In this document: one piece after another, positions 1 to 8,921 of the stretch
Layout: each line of letters begins with the position of its first letter
How positions within the stretch are numbered: the stretch's first letter is position 1
Assembly: GCF_005863245.1 (NCBI RefSeq)
Contig: NZ_VBUT01000005.1
Span: 496,001 to 560,000, forward strand
Direction: 5' to 3'
DNA length: 64,000 nucleotides
DNA from: Nocardia cyriacigeorgica
GTDB taxonomy: Bacteria; Actinomycetota; Actinomycetes; Mycobacteriales; Mycobacteriaceae
Notes under the pieces: generated by a model
Databases searched by the model: none
Told to the model about the DNA's origin: nothing
What the model saw: only the letters and a program-made list of their open reading frames with translations
Translations under genes and position numbers: made by a program

Positions 1-964
1 TCCAAGCGTCCGTCTCCCAGAATGCAGCCGGTCCCCAGACGGGGTTTCGCGGAAAACGTTGAAGTTCCGATGAACTCACGGCTTGCCGACGCTGGAACAC
101 GAGCACGTCCTCGTGAGCGATCAGGTGGACGGGGAGTCCTTCGCGGCGGTTTTTGACGATGAAGTCGCGCTGGAAGAAGCTGCTGCGGGCCACGATCCCG
201 TCCTCGGCGAGCCGGCCCAGAAGTGCGACGCAGCGTTCGACGGGGGTGAGCCCGGCGAGCGTGCCACAGGTGGTGATGTGGGTAGGTAGGTCGACGAGCT
301 CGGCGTGCTGGCGCCAGGGGCGGGCGGTGATGACGACGTGGCCGCCGGGTTTGAGGTAGTCGGCGACGCCGGTGAGGATTTTGGTGAACCCGGACAGCAG
401 TCGGCCGATGCCGACGTTGGCAAGGTTGCCGCGGTCGAGGACGGCACCGTAGCGGTGGTCGTATTTGTGGACGCCTTCGCCGGGTTTGGCCCGGACGTGG
501 CCGTGGGTGGAGTCGCCGTATGGGGGTGAGGTGATCACGAGGTCCACTTGTCCCCGCAGTGCCTCGGGGAGCAGGTCGGGGAGCTTGCGGGCGTCGCCCT
601 GGTAGACGGCGGCGTCCAGATCGTTGCCGGTGGTGCGGGCGAGGTCGATGTTGGTGCGGGCGAGGTCGGCCCAGCGGGTTTCGTATTCGACGCCGACGGC
701 GCGGCGGCCGGTGTGGAGGGCTTCGACGAGGGTGGTGCCGATCCCGCACATCGGGTCCAGGATCAGGTCCCCGGGCCGGCTGTATGCCTCGATGGCGTGG
801 GCGGCAATAGCGGGCAGCATTTTCGCGGGGTGTTTGGTGCTGTCGGGGTGGTAGCGGCCCGTCCGTTGGGTAGCGGGCGCGGCTTGCGCAGTCGCCCACA
901 CCGACGCCCCGTTTGCGCTGATGGTGGTGCGGACTGCGGTTCTGGGTTCGCGGATTGCGGTCAT
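1..964 (-). CDS. SAM-dependent DNA methyltransferase, N-terminal part (runs off left edge)
   Basis: Reading leftward from the ATG at 964 the frame stays open to base 1, so the C-terminus is missing. Residues 70-78 read DPMCGIGTT, the SAM-binding motif I. Residues 145-150 read TSPPYG, the catalytic motif IV of enzymes that methylate the exocyclic amine of adenine or cytosine. Motif I comes before motif IV. The SPPY form is common in N4-cytosine enzymes, but the base cannot be decided from this. No restriction endonuclease is visible next to it. Similar methylases are common on actinobacterial plasmids and ICEs, where they may protect the element during transfer (inference). It shares its strand with the following hypothetical gene, 92 bases upstream. 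Confidence 0.85.
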   Translation of the reverse strand, partial: MTAIREPRTAVRTTISANGASVWATAQAAPATQRTGRYHPDSTKHPAKMLPAIAAHAIEAYSRPGDLILDPMCGIGTTLVEALHTGRRAVGVEYETRWADLARTNIDLARTTGNDLDAAVYQGDARKLPDLLPEALRGQVDLVITSPPYGDSTHGHVRAKPGEGVHKYDHRYGAVLDRGNLANVGIGRLLSGFTKILTGVADYLKPGGHVVITARPWRQHAELVDLPTHITTCGTLAGLTPVERCVALLGRLAEDGIVARSSFFQRDFIVKNRREGLPVHLIAHEDVLVFQRRQAVSSSELQRFPRNPVWGPAAFWETDAW

Positions 965-1056
965 CGAACGTGCCTCATTTCGGGATTCGGGCGCGCAGAG
1001 CTCCACCCGGAGTCAGAGGGGTGGTTGCACAAGGTGGTGGGTCGCCGCCAGCAAAT

Positions 1057-1731
1057 TCAGGGGCGCAGGAGAACGGTCACGTCGGTGTGGGCGATCCCGT
1101 GCAAGGGCGCGCGCTGGGAAGCGTCGACTCTCGGGGCGACGATGGCGCCGTCGGCGATGGGAACGGCGGCGATGTGCTGAAGGAATAGCAGATCGGCAGC
1201 TTGACCAGCAGCCACTATGACGCCGGTCGGATCCAACAGAACACCGTCCCGGCTGCGGCTGGCGCGAGTGAACACGGCCAGCACACCGCCCGCGGCCAGG
1301 CGGGCTGCTGCCCGCGTGACGATCCGGTCCACGACCGACACTGCGACGTCCTCGGGTGGCAGCAGGCTGGCCAGCACGAGACCGGCCTCGTCGGCTTCGC
1401 GCTGGGTGCAAGTGCGGGACGGGCCGCGGCGGTCGCCGAGATGTTCGATCGCGCCGGAACGTGCGAGTCCCTCGATGGGGGTGAGCGCGTCCCGAGCGCC
1501 CGAGATCCGGCGCCGGCCGGCTGTGGAAGTTGGTGGGGTCAGCACGAGTACCTGGTCGCCGGGTCGGGAGAATTCTATGACGGCTCGGGTCACTATCACT
1601 GTCGGCCAGGGGTCGCGGTGGTTGAGTGGGTCGGGTCCGGTGGCCCAGATGGTGGACGGCACCTCGGCCCTTGATGGGCGGGTGCCCGAGGTCCCGGTGC
1701 GACGGCGGCGGGTGGGAGTGTGTTCGGTCAT
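1057..1731 (-). CDS. Hypothetical protein upstream of the DNA methylase
   Basis: A 224-residue protein starting MTEHTPTRRRRTG, with an AGGAAAAGGG stretch upstream of the ATG. I do not recognise a named family. The middle alternates beta-strand-like and helical segments (VIVTRAVIEFSRPGDQVLVLTPP near 45-70, LAAGGVLAVFTRASR near 145-160), which resembles a degenerate Rossmann methyltransferase fold but lacks a clear glycine-rich SAM loop. The basic N-terminus may bind nucleic acid. It lies 92 bases upstream of the methylase on the same strand, so the two are probably co-transcribed. A helper or inactive partner of the methylase is a guess from context only. Confidence 0.6.
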   Translation of the reverse strand: MTEHTPTRRRRTGTSGTRPSRAEVPSTIWATGPDPLNHRDPWPTVIVTRAVIEFSRPGDQVLVLTPPTSTAGRRRISGARDALTPIEGLARSGAIEHLGDRRGPSRTCTQREADEAGLVLASLLPPEDVAVSVVDRIVTRAAARLAAGGVLAVFTRASRSRDGVLLDPTGVIVAAGQAADLLFLQHIAAVPIADGAIVAPRVDASQRAPLHGIAHTDVTVLLRP

Positions 1732-2147
1732 GGGCAGTGCCCTTTTCCTATCCAGTGCGTGGGAGGTTGCACTGGTGGACTCCTTGCGAATTCACCGTTT
1801 TTGGACATGGCCCATCGCGAAATTCAGATAGGACGGCGGCGGCAGCATCTGATATCGAGAGTTATCGGCCGGTACGTCGCTGGGAGATTTTTCGGTTTCT
1901 AGTTCTCCTCCGTGTTTCGCGCGTTGTGTAGTGCGCCACCGGATCGCCACAGAACGTACACAGCCCCTGGTAGTCGGGGCTTTCACTGGTCGTTCACTTA
2001 ACCAGGATCCGGTGTCCGATATCCGGCTCGAGTGAGAGCGCGGAGGTCATCCCGAGGTTTTTTTGAGTCTTTTCCGACGCGTTTTGGTGGCGCTCGTTCG
2101 GTGTCCTTGCGATGTCGGATTCTCCGCACGAAAGGAAACGAGTAGCC
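1732..2147. other. Divergent intergenic region with a small stem-loop
   Basis: About 415 bases separate the leftward methylase pair from the rightward conjugation operon, so promoters for both should lie here. A short hairpin with arms AGCCCC (1962-1967) and GGGGCT (1976-1981), followed by TTTC, is visible. Short ORFs here have no convincing ribosome binding site. I see no oriT-like or attachment-site repeat. Confidence 0.4.
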
Positions 2148-3464
2148 ATGAATACGGATACCGGTATTTCAGCGAAGAAGAGCGCCTCTGGGGACAGTTC
2201 GCCGCTTTCGGTGGTGCGGTCGGCGTTCGATCGGATCGCCGACGACCCTGTACCGCGCGAGGCCGCACGGGTAGCGGGGCTGGGTAGGGCAGTTACGACG
2301 TGGGGGCAGTTACGGCGGGTGTTGTCGGATCCTGGGTTGCCGATCCAGGTGGTGGATGCGGTCTGGGTGTGGCTGATCAAGCGGTCTCGGGTCGAGGGTT
2401 CGGACGCGGCGCTGGTGTGCGCGGGGATGGCTGTGCCGATGCTGGCCGGGATGGCGAGCACGTTCGGCCCCCGCAGGCGAGAGGACCGCGCCGACGTTGA
2501 AGCCGACCTACTGACCGCGTTCTTCACCGAACTGAGGCGTATCGATGTGGAGCGACCGTTTCTGTGGTTCCGGCTGCGGTGGGCAGTGTTCCGTGGCGGC
2601 CGGGCCTGGGTACGGCAGGAAGCGGCTGCACCGGCTCCAGGCCCCGACATCGGCACCGACCTCAATGCCGGCTGGGGCAAAACCGTGCCGGCGATGTGCA
2701 CACCGCCAGGGCATCCCGAGGACCTTCTCGCCGAGGCGGTCGCGGAGAACGTGATCACCCCCCAGGTGGCGGAACTGATCGCCGTCACCCGGTTGGAGGG
2801 CCGCTCGGTGACCTCACTCGCCGAAGAAGTTGAAGGTTCGTCGCATTGGGCGTTGCATAAGGCACGCCGACGCGGCGAACACGACCTCCGGGCGTGGCTG
2901 ACCGCCCGAACCGCCGGAAGCGATCCAGCCCGCACCAGCATCGTCGAGCACCGCGCCCTGCACGACCTGGCTTGCACAGAAGACCACCGGTCGACGGGAC
3001 TTTTGGCCCAGCTTCAGCTCACCGACCGCGATCTGCAGTTGCTTCTCCTTCTCGACACCGTGGGCGGGTTGACCGCCGCCCAAGTCGGTGAGCGGTTGTT
3101 CCCCAGCGTCGACACCGCCCGCAAACGGTTGACCGCCCTGGCCCGCCGTGGCGTGCTGACCCGAGTCAGGACCCACTCAAGCCCGGGTCTGCGGGGCGTG
3201 CCGCCATGGCGCTACACCCTGTCCCCGCTCGGATCCGAGATCGCCGCCACCGAGCACCGGACGCCCGAACGATCGCAGGATCGGTCACGAACGACCTCAG
3301 CCGCCGCACCGCAAACAGCGGCACGGATCAGTGCATCGCGCGAATTGCCGAACACTGCGGAGTCCAAAACAGGCCCGCAATCAGGGAGTAGCCAGTGCGG
3401 GCGGACATCGGCTGCCCCCGTGCACTCGCCAACTCCTATGGAGGTGAATCGCCGATGCGCATGA
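2148..3464 (+). CDS. Sigma-like / winged-helix DNA-binding protein at head of conjugation operon
   Basis: The ATG at 2148 is chosen because AAAGGAAACG lies about ten bases upstream; an in-frame ATG at 2112 has no such signal. The protein is 438 residues. The first half has helices that resemble sigma-70 region 2 (near VEADLLTAFFTELRRIDVE) and region 4 (near LEGRSVTSLAEEVEGSS). Around residues 285-335, LTAAQVGERLFPSVDTARKR with following LTALARRGVLTRV looks like the winged helix-turn-helix of replication-relaxation proteins. The C-terminal 80 residues are low-complexity and polar. The stop overlaps the next gene by 10 bases. A regulator of the transfer operon is likely from position; direct evidence for sigma activity is lacking. 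Confidence 0.6.
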   Translation: MNTDTGISAKKSASGDSSPLSVVRSAFDRIADDPVPREAARVAGLGRAVTTWGQLRRVLSDPGLPIQVVDAVWVWLIKRSRVEGSDAALVCAGMAVPMLAGMASTFGPRRREDRADVEADLLTAFFTELRRIDVERPFLWFRLRWAVFRGGRAWVRQEAAAPAPGPDIGTDLNAGWGKTVPAMCTPPGHPEDLLAEAVAENVITPQVAELIAVTRLEGRSVTSLAEEVEGSSHWALHKARRRGEHDLRAWLTARTAGSDPARTSIVEHRALHDLACTEDHRSTGLLAQLQLTDRDLQLLLLLDTVGGLTAAQVGERLFPSVDTARKRLTALARRGVLTRVRTHSSPGLRGVPPWRYTLSPLGSEIAATEHRTPERSQDRSRTTSAAAPQTAARISASRELPNTAESKTGPQSGSSQCGRTSAAPVHSPTPMEVNRRCA

Positions 3465-3859
3465 TCGGTATCCCCAACGTTCTGTCCGCGAACCCCTCAA
3501 CCCAGACCCGGCCCGGTCCGGTCCGGCGGGCATTTGCCTGGGCGATCGCACTTGCGGTGGCGATGGCGGCGCTCGTTGTGACCGCAGGTGCTGCTGCCGC
3601 CGACCCGGTCGTGGTGCTCGCCATCGCCGAGTCGTTCGATCAGGTGCTCGACAACATCCGCAACTGGTTGGTCGGCATTCTCGCCGGCCTGGCAACCGTA
3701 TGCGTGACCGTGGGTGGCGCCCGCTACGTACTGGCCTCCGGTGATCCGGGAGAGGTCGAGAAGTCCAAGACCGCGCTGCGGGCGGCGTGTATCGGGTACG
3801 GGCTGGCGATGCTCGCCCCGGTGATCGTCGCCGTCCTCAAGTCGATCGTGGGTGCCTGA
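3455..3859 (+). CDS. VirB2/TrbC-like pilin-type membrane protein
   Basis: The start at 3455 follows a GGAGGTG ribosome binding site and overlaps the previous gene by 10 bases. The 134-residue product has a signal-peptide-like segment (AFAWAIALAVAMAALVV) ending near AAAADP, then two hydrophobic helices joined by a short polar loop containing RYVLASGDPGEVEKSK. This small two-helix architecture with a cleavable leader is the hallmark of VirB2/TrbC pilin subunits and their Gram-positive counterparts, which are abundant membrane parts of type IV secretion systems. It sits directly upstream of the VirB6-like and VirB4-like genes, as expected for a mating-channel operon. Confidence 0.75.
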   Translation: MRMIGIPNVLSANPSTQTRPGPVRRAFAWAIALAVAMAALVVTAGAAAADPVVVLAIAESFDQVLDNIRNWLVGILAGLATVCVTVGGARYVLASGDPGEVEKSKTALRAACIGYGLAMLAPVIVAVLKSIVGA

Positions 3860-3861
3860 CC

Positions 3862-5895
3862 ATGACGGCCCTGCACCCCATCGGCACCTCACCACCAGGC
3901 CACAGGTCGACCTGGACTCGCCGGGTTCTGGTCGTCACCGTCCTGCTGCTCGTGACCGGGCTCGGACTCGGCGGAACCGTCGCGGCGCAGCCCACAACAC
4001 CGCCGCCCCCGCCAGATTCGACGACACCGCACTGGCCGCCGCCCCCGTCGAATTCTCCTGAGCAGTCCGCACCCACGACTCCGATGCCCACCAGTCCGGC
4101 CGCGCCGGAAACTCCGGTCCCCCGGCCATCGCAGGCACCGTCGCCCACGAGCCCGGATTCGACGGCACCGCCGGTCGAGCCGTCGGGCGGGGAGGACTCC
4201 GAGTGCGGGGTCCGCAATATCTCCGCGTGTGTCGCCGAGGCGATCGACGGGTTCTTCCAGCGCCTGGTCGAATCCGCGCTCAACCCGCTGCTGGATCTCC
4301 TGTCGCAAACCTTGCTGACGACTCCAGAACCGGGTGATTTGCCGCGGGTCGGTGAATTGTGGGATTCGTCGTGGCAGTTGATGCTGGCGATCTACGGGTT
4401 GCTGGTGATGGCGGCCGGGGTGCTGTTGATGGTCCGCGAAACCCTGCAAACCCGGTACTCGGTCCAGGATTTGGCGCCGCGGATCGTGGTCGGGTTCCTC
4501 GCCGGTGCCATGAGTCTGTTGGTCGCCTCGCAGGCGATCCGCTTCGCCAACGCTCTCGCTACTGCTGTTGCCGGCGACGGCCTCGACCCCGATTCCGCCG
4601 GCGCCGCCCTACGCGAGCTCGCCACCATCACCGCAGTGCGAGGTTTGGTGAGCCCGGCCGCGGGACCCGGGATCTTCGTCATCCTGCTCGAGGTCGCGCT
4701 CGTGGTGCTGCTGGTGATCCTGCTCATCACCTACGTCATCCGGGTGGCGATCACCATCATCCTCGTCGTCGCCGCCCCGCTGGCGTTGATGTGCCACGTA
4801 CTACCGGGACTGGATGCGCTGGCACGGTGGTGGTGGCGCTCCTTCGCCGCGTGCCTGGCGATCCAGGTGGTGCAGTCGCTGGTGTTGGTGACCGCGCTGC
4901 GGGTGTTCCTCACTCCCGGCGGTTGGGAGTTCTTCGGCCCCAACGCCGACGGGCTGGTGAGCTTGATCATCGGACTCGCCCTGATGGCGGTGTTGATCAA
5001 GGTCCCGTTCTGGCTGCTGTCGAGCATGAGAATCGGCACCGGTGGTGGCCGGAGCATGATCGGGTCCCTGGCCCGCGGCTACGTCACCTACAAGACCTTC
5101 GGCCTGCTCAAGGGCGGGGAGAAGGCCGTCGCCTCCGCGGTCCGCCGGCCCACACCAGCCGCCGCCACGCCCGGCCATACCGCCCGGCCTTCCACAGCAC
5201 GGCTCCAAAGACCCCGTCCGGCCGCTGTCCCCACTGCCGCGGATAGCGACCCGTATGCGCGAACACGGGCGACCAGAGACGGGCAGCTGATACTGCCGTT
5301 GGAAGGAGTGCGCCGTGTCCGGCCGACTCCGGCGGCCTCGGCACCACCACAGCACGCGGGCACCACTGCTTCGGCACGCACCGCACCGCCCGGCGTGCCT
5401 CCAGCGGCGACCGGGCAAAAGACACGGCGCGGGCGTCAGCTGGCCTTCGATTTCACCCCACCGGACCCCTACAAAGGGATCCGCGCCAACCACCGCGGCC
5501 AATACCCGCTGCCGATCCCGGTCACCCGAGCCCGGCCCGGCGCCACGCGCTCCCCAGCCCAACGTCCAACACCGGGACCCGCCCCGGTCACACGGTCTAC
5601 ACCACCACCTCAATCGCCGGCTACGTCCCCGCCGAGGCCTCGCCGGGGCACGCAGCTGGCGTTCGAGTTCGACCCACCCGACCCCTACGAGGGCAACCGG
5701 TCCTTGCGCAGCGGCCAGTACCGGCTCCCGTTCCCGGTCCCCCGGGTCCAGCCCACCGAACGAACCAGCCCACCACCACCGCCAGTGGCGTCTCCGCCCT
5801 CACCACCAACGGGCCGCCAGCTGCATCTCCCGCTCCCTGATCTGCCGGTGCGCCGCCGTGCCCGCCGCTCGCCCCGAGGAGGAAACACTCGATGA
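3862..5895 (+). CDS. VirB6/TrbL-like conjugal transfer membrane protein
   Basis: The ATG at 3862 begins two bases after the previous stop; the N-terminus (RRVLVVTVLLLVTGLGLGG) is a signal peptide followed by a Pro/Thr/Ser-rich linker to about residue 110. Around residues 125-400 there are at least six hydrophobic helices, including LLEVALVVLLVILLITYVI and ARWWWRSFAACLAIQVVQS, a pattern typical of TrbL/VirB6 channel components. The C-terminal 250 residues are hydrophilic, Pro-rich and contain imperfect repeats (see separate entry). It overlaps the ATPase gene by 4 bases, implying translational coupling. It probably forms the inner mating channel with the VirB2-like and VirB4-like neighbours. 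Confidence 0.8.
   Translation: MTALHPIGTSPPGHRSTWTRRVLVVTVLLLVTGLGLGGTVAAQPTTPPPPPDSTTPHWPPPPSNSPEQSAPTTPMPTSPAAPETPVPRPSQAPSPTSPDSTAPPVEPSGGEDSECGVRNISACVAEAIDGFFQRLVESALNPLLDLLSQTLLTTPEPGDLPRVGELWDSSWQLMLAIYGLLVMAAGVLLMVRETLQTRYSVQDLAPRIVVGFLAGAMSLLVASQAIRFANALATAVAGDGLDPDSAGAALRELATITAVRGLVSPAAGPGIFVILLEVALVVLLVILLITYVIRVAITIILVVAAPLALMCHVLPGLDALARWWWRSFAACLAIQVVQSLVLVTALRVFLTPGGWEFFGPNADGLVSLIIGLALMAVLIKVPFWLLSSMRIGTGGGRSMIGSLARGYVTYKTFGLLKGGEKAVASAVRRPTPAAATPGHTARPSTARLQRPRPAAVPTAADSDPYARTRATRDGQLILPLEGVRRVRPTPAASAPPQHAGTTASARTAPPGVPPAATGQKTRRGRQLAFDFTPPDPYKGIRANHRGQYPLPIPVTRARPGATRSPAQRPTPGPAPVTRSTPPPQSPATSPPRPRRGTQLAFEFDPPDPYEGNRSLRSGQYRLPFPVPRVQPTERTSPPPPPVASPPSPPTGRQLHLPLPDLPVRRRARRSPRGGNTR
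5425..5868 (+). repeat. Imperfect coding repeats in the tail of the VirB6-like protein
   Basis: The tail contains QLAFDFTPPDPYKGIR followed by GQYPLPIPVTR (from about 5437), QLAFEFDPPDPYEGNR followed by GQYRLPFPVPR (from about 5653) and a shorter QLHLPLPDLPVRR (from about 5821). A weaker copy with DPYARTR and GQLILPLEGVRR lies just upstream near 5248. The units share QL-hydrophobic, DPY-x-G and GQY-x-LP cores separated by Pro/Ala-rich spacers. Such short linear motifs suggest multivalent binding to a partner protein (inference). Confidence 0.7.
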
Positions 5896-8800
5896 GTACA
5901 CCCGTTCGTATTCCCGCCGACGTCGACCGGCCGGACCGGTTGATCGGCCCGTTCACCGCCCGCCAACTCTCCGTACTCGCCGTCACCGCGCTCCTGCTCT
6001 ACCTCGTATGGACCGCGACACGTGAGGTGATTCCGCCCGCGGTGTTCGTCGCCGCCGCGGTCCCGGTCGGCGCGGTGGTCGCGGCGCTGGTGTTGGCCAC
6101 CCGCGACGGTTTGTCGGCCGACCGGCTGCTGCTGGCCGCCCTGCGGCACCGGCTACGACCCCGCCGCCTGGTGTCGGCACCCGAAGGCATCGCGTCCCCG
6201 CCGCACTGGGTCACCCACGCTGCCGGACGACAACCGAAACCCCCGGCCCCGCAACAGCTGTCAGCCAGAGAATTACAGCTGCCCGAGTCGATCACCAGTA
6301 ACAGCGGCATCGGAGTGGTCGATCTCGGCTCGGACGGGCTCGCGGTGATCGCCGCGGCCGGGACGGTCAACCTCGCCTTGCGCACCCCCGAGGAACAAGA
6401 CAGCCTGATGGCTCAGCTCGGGGGCTGGCTGCACACGCTGCGGCAGCCGGTGCAGATTCTGCTGCGCTCGACCCGCCTGGATCTGACCGGCCAACTGGCG
6501 CGGCTGCGGGAGTCGGTCGGCCAGATGTCGCCGGAGCTGGCCGCTGCCGCACACGGACACGCCGACCATCTGGAAGGCCTCGCCGCGAGCGAAGATCTGA
6601 TGCACCGGCAAGTGCTGCTTGTCTGGCGTGAACCCCTCGACCTTCCCACCACCGGTGACAGTTTGAGTGGGCCATCGCCGGCGGCGATGCTGGGCTGGCT
6701 GGCCTCGGGGCGGCGCCGCGCCCGCCGGGAATTGTCGGAGGCGGCGCGCCGTGCCGCGGAGTCACGGTTGCTGCGCCGCGTGTACGAGGCCACCGACCTG
6801 CTCGCGCCCATGGGTGTCACCGTGACACCGCTCGATGATCTCCAGGCCACCGCAGTGGTAACCGGAGCCTGCAACCCAGGCAGCCTCATACCATCCTCGG
6901 CCGATATCGCCGGCCCGCACACCGTCATCACCACCACCGGCGGCGGCGAGCACACGAACCGCGAAATCGCACCGACTGACGACACCACCGGGGCCACCAC
7001 TCCACAGCATGGACTTTTCCCCGGAGCCGGTCGCCGAGCCCCCGTTACCGCAGGAGAATTCGGTCCGGATTCGCTGGCGATCGAGGCTCGTCACCTCGAG
7101 GTCGGCTCCGGGTGGGTAGCCACCCTCGCCGTCACCGGCTACCCGCGGGAAGTCACCGCCGGATGGCTGGCGCCGCTGCTGTCGCACCCCGGTCGTCTCG
7201 ATGTCGCGGTGCATGTCGATCCTGTGGATCCGGTGACCGCGGCGTCGCGGTTGCGGCGCCAGCTCGCGCGACTGGAATCCTCGCGACTGCACGACGCCGG
7301 TTACGGACGGCGCAGCGACCCGCTGGTCGAGGTCGCGGCCGAGGACGCCGCCGAACTCTCCGCCCGTGTCGCACGCGCCGAAGCCCGCCTGTTCCGAGTC
7401 GGGGTGTACCTGACCGTACACGCCAGCTCGGAAGCCGAGCTCGCCGACGAAATCGCCGCGGTACGGGCCCTGGCGGCGAGCCTGCTCGTCGACACCTGCA
7501 CCCTGTCCTACCGCACTACCCAGGGCTGGGTGTCCACGCTGCCCCTGGGCCTGGACCTAGTGCGGTTGCGGCGCACCTTCGACACCAACGCCCTCGCCGC
7601 GGCGTTCCCGTTCTCCAGCCCTCAACTTCCCGTCGGCGATCCGGCACACGCGGCCTCCCCGGAGGGCGTGCTATACGGCCGCGACGCGGCAGCCGGTTTC
7701 GTGTTCGTCGACCGGTTCGGCGCCGAGGCCGACAACCACAACGCAGTGGTGCTCGGCCGTTCCGGCGCAGGCAAGAGCTACTTCGTGAAGACCGAGATCC
7801 TGCGGTCGCTGTTCCGCGGGATCGAGCAGGTGATCATCGACCCCGAAGACGAATACCGCACCTTGACCGAGGCGGTCGGCGGCGCTTACATCCACCTCGG
7901 TGCCCCCGGAATCCGCCTCAACCCCTTCGATCTGGAGGTCCACACCCGACCTGACGGCCGCCGCACCGCACCCTCCGATGCACTGAACCGGCGAAAGCTC
8001 TTCTGCCACACCATCATCGCCGTCCTGCTCGGCGAGCAGACGGCCGCGCAGCGTGCCACCCTGGACACCGCGGTCACCGCCACCTACACCAGCGCAGGCA
8101 TCACCGACGACCCCGCCACATGGACGCAGCCTGCACCGACGCTGGGCATGTTGCGTGAGCAGTTGACGGCACTCGGGTCGGCGGTCTCCGACGATCTCGC
8201 CGCCGGTTTGTCTCCGTTCGTCGGCCAGGGGGCGTTCGCTGGACTGTTGGACGGGCCGACCACCGTCAGCCCGGACGCGGCAATGGTCACCTACTCCTTG
8301 CGAGAGCTGCCCGATGAACTGAAACCCGTCGGCACGCTGCTCGTGTTGGACGCGACCTGGCGGCGAGTCGCTGACCCGGCCGTCCGTCGGCCGCGGATGG
8401 TGACCGTGGACGAGGCGTGGCTGATCATGCGCCAGCCGGCCGGGGCGCAGTTCCTGTTCCGGGCCGCGAAATCGTTCCGCAAGTACTGGGCCGGTCTCAC
8501 TGTCGCAACTCAGGACTGCGCCGACGTGTTGGGCACAGATCTGGGCAAAGCGATTGTGTCCAACGCGGCCACCCAGATCTTGCTGCATCAGGCGCCGCAG
8601 GCGATCGACGAGGTCGCGGGCGCGTTCAAACTCTCCGACGGCGAACGCCAATTCCTGCTCTCGGCTGCCCGCGGCCAAGGACTTCTCGCCCTCGGCACCG
8701 ACCGCGCCGTATTCGCGGCTATGGCCTCGCCTGCGGAACATGCGCTGATCACCACCGACCCCAGCGAACTCGCCGACACCACCGACAGCAGTAAGACCGA

Positions 8801-8918
8801 GTTCGACCTCGCCGCCCCCCTGCCCGCCGACGGTGACACAGACGGTCCCCGCACCGGCGAGGAGGACAGCTACGGCGAGGACGACGGCGACGTCTACGTC
8901 GATGTACAGGCGGCATAG
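5892..8918 (+). CDS. PrgI-domain / VirB4-like conjugation ATPase
   Basis: A 1008-residue protein that starts inside the previous stop (ATGA). The N-terminal ~95 residues carry FTARQLSVLAVTALLLYLVW and a second hydrophobic helix, which match the PrgI-type membrane domain often found before or fused to VirB4. A central divergent region is followed by the ATPase: Walker A GRSGAGKS near residue 622 and Walker B-like MVTVDEAWLIM near 836. VirB4/TraU/SCO6880-type proteins energise assembly of and transport through type IV secretion channels. The length fits a PrgI-VirB4 fusion. The C-terminus is acidic (EEDSYGEDDGD). Confidence 0.88.
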   Translation: MSTPVRIPADVDRPDRLIGPFTARQLSVLAVTALLLYLVWTATREVIPPAVFVAAAVPVGAVVAALVLATRDGLSADRLLLAALRHRLRPRRLVSAPEGIASPPHWVTHAAGRQPKPPAPQQLSARELQLPESITSNSGIGVVDLGSDGLAVIAAAGTVNLALRTPEEQDSLMAQLGGWLHTLRQPVQILLRSTRLDLTGQLARLRESVGQMSPELAAAAHGHADHLEGLAASEDLMHRQVLLVWREPLDLPTTGDSLSGPSPAAMLGWLASGRRRARRELSEAARRAAESRLLRRVYEATDLLAPMGVTVTPLDDLQATAVVTGACNPGSLIPSSADIAGPHTVITTTGGGEHTNREIAPTDDTTGATTPQHGLFPGAGRRAPVTAGEFGPDSLAIEARHLEVGSGWVATLAVTGYPREVTAGWLAPLLSHPGRLDVAVHVDPVDPVTAASRLRRQLARLESSRLHDAGYGRRSDPLVEVAAEDAAELSARVARAEARLFRVGVYLTVHASSEAELADEIAAVRALAASLLVDTCTLSYRTTQGWVSTLPLGLDLVRLRRTFDTNALAAAFPFSSPQLPVGDPAHAASPEGVLYGRDAAAGFVFVDRFGAEADNHNAVVLGRSGAGKSYFVKTEILRSLFRGIEQVIIDPEDEYRTLTEAVGGAYIHLGAPGIRLNPFDLEVHTRPDGRRTAPSDALNRRKLFCHTIIAVLLGEQTAAQRATLDTAVTATYTSAGITDDPATWTQPAPTLGMLREQLTALGSAVSDDLAAGLSPFVGQGAFAGLLDGPTTVSPDAAMVTYSLRELPDELKPVGTLLVLDATWRRVADPAVRRPRMVTVDEAWLIMRQPAGAQFLFRAAKSFRKYWAGLTVATQDCADVLGTDLGKAIVSNAATQILLHQAPQAIDEVAGAFKLSDGERQFLLSAARGQGLLALGTDRAVFAAMASPAEHALITTDPSELADTTDSSKTEFDLAAPLPADGDTDGPRTGEEDSYGEDDGDVYVDVQAA

Positions 8919-8921
8919 GCC

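Noticed and set aside
1792..1986. Minus-strand 64-codon ORF in the intergenic region before the conjugation operon
   Set aside because: No ribosome binding site and Arg/Thr-rich composition typical of non-coding frames in high-GC DNA.
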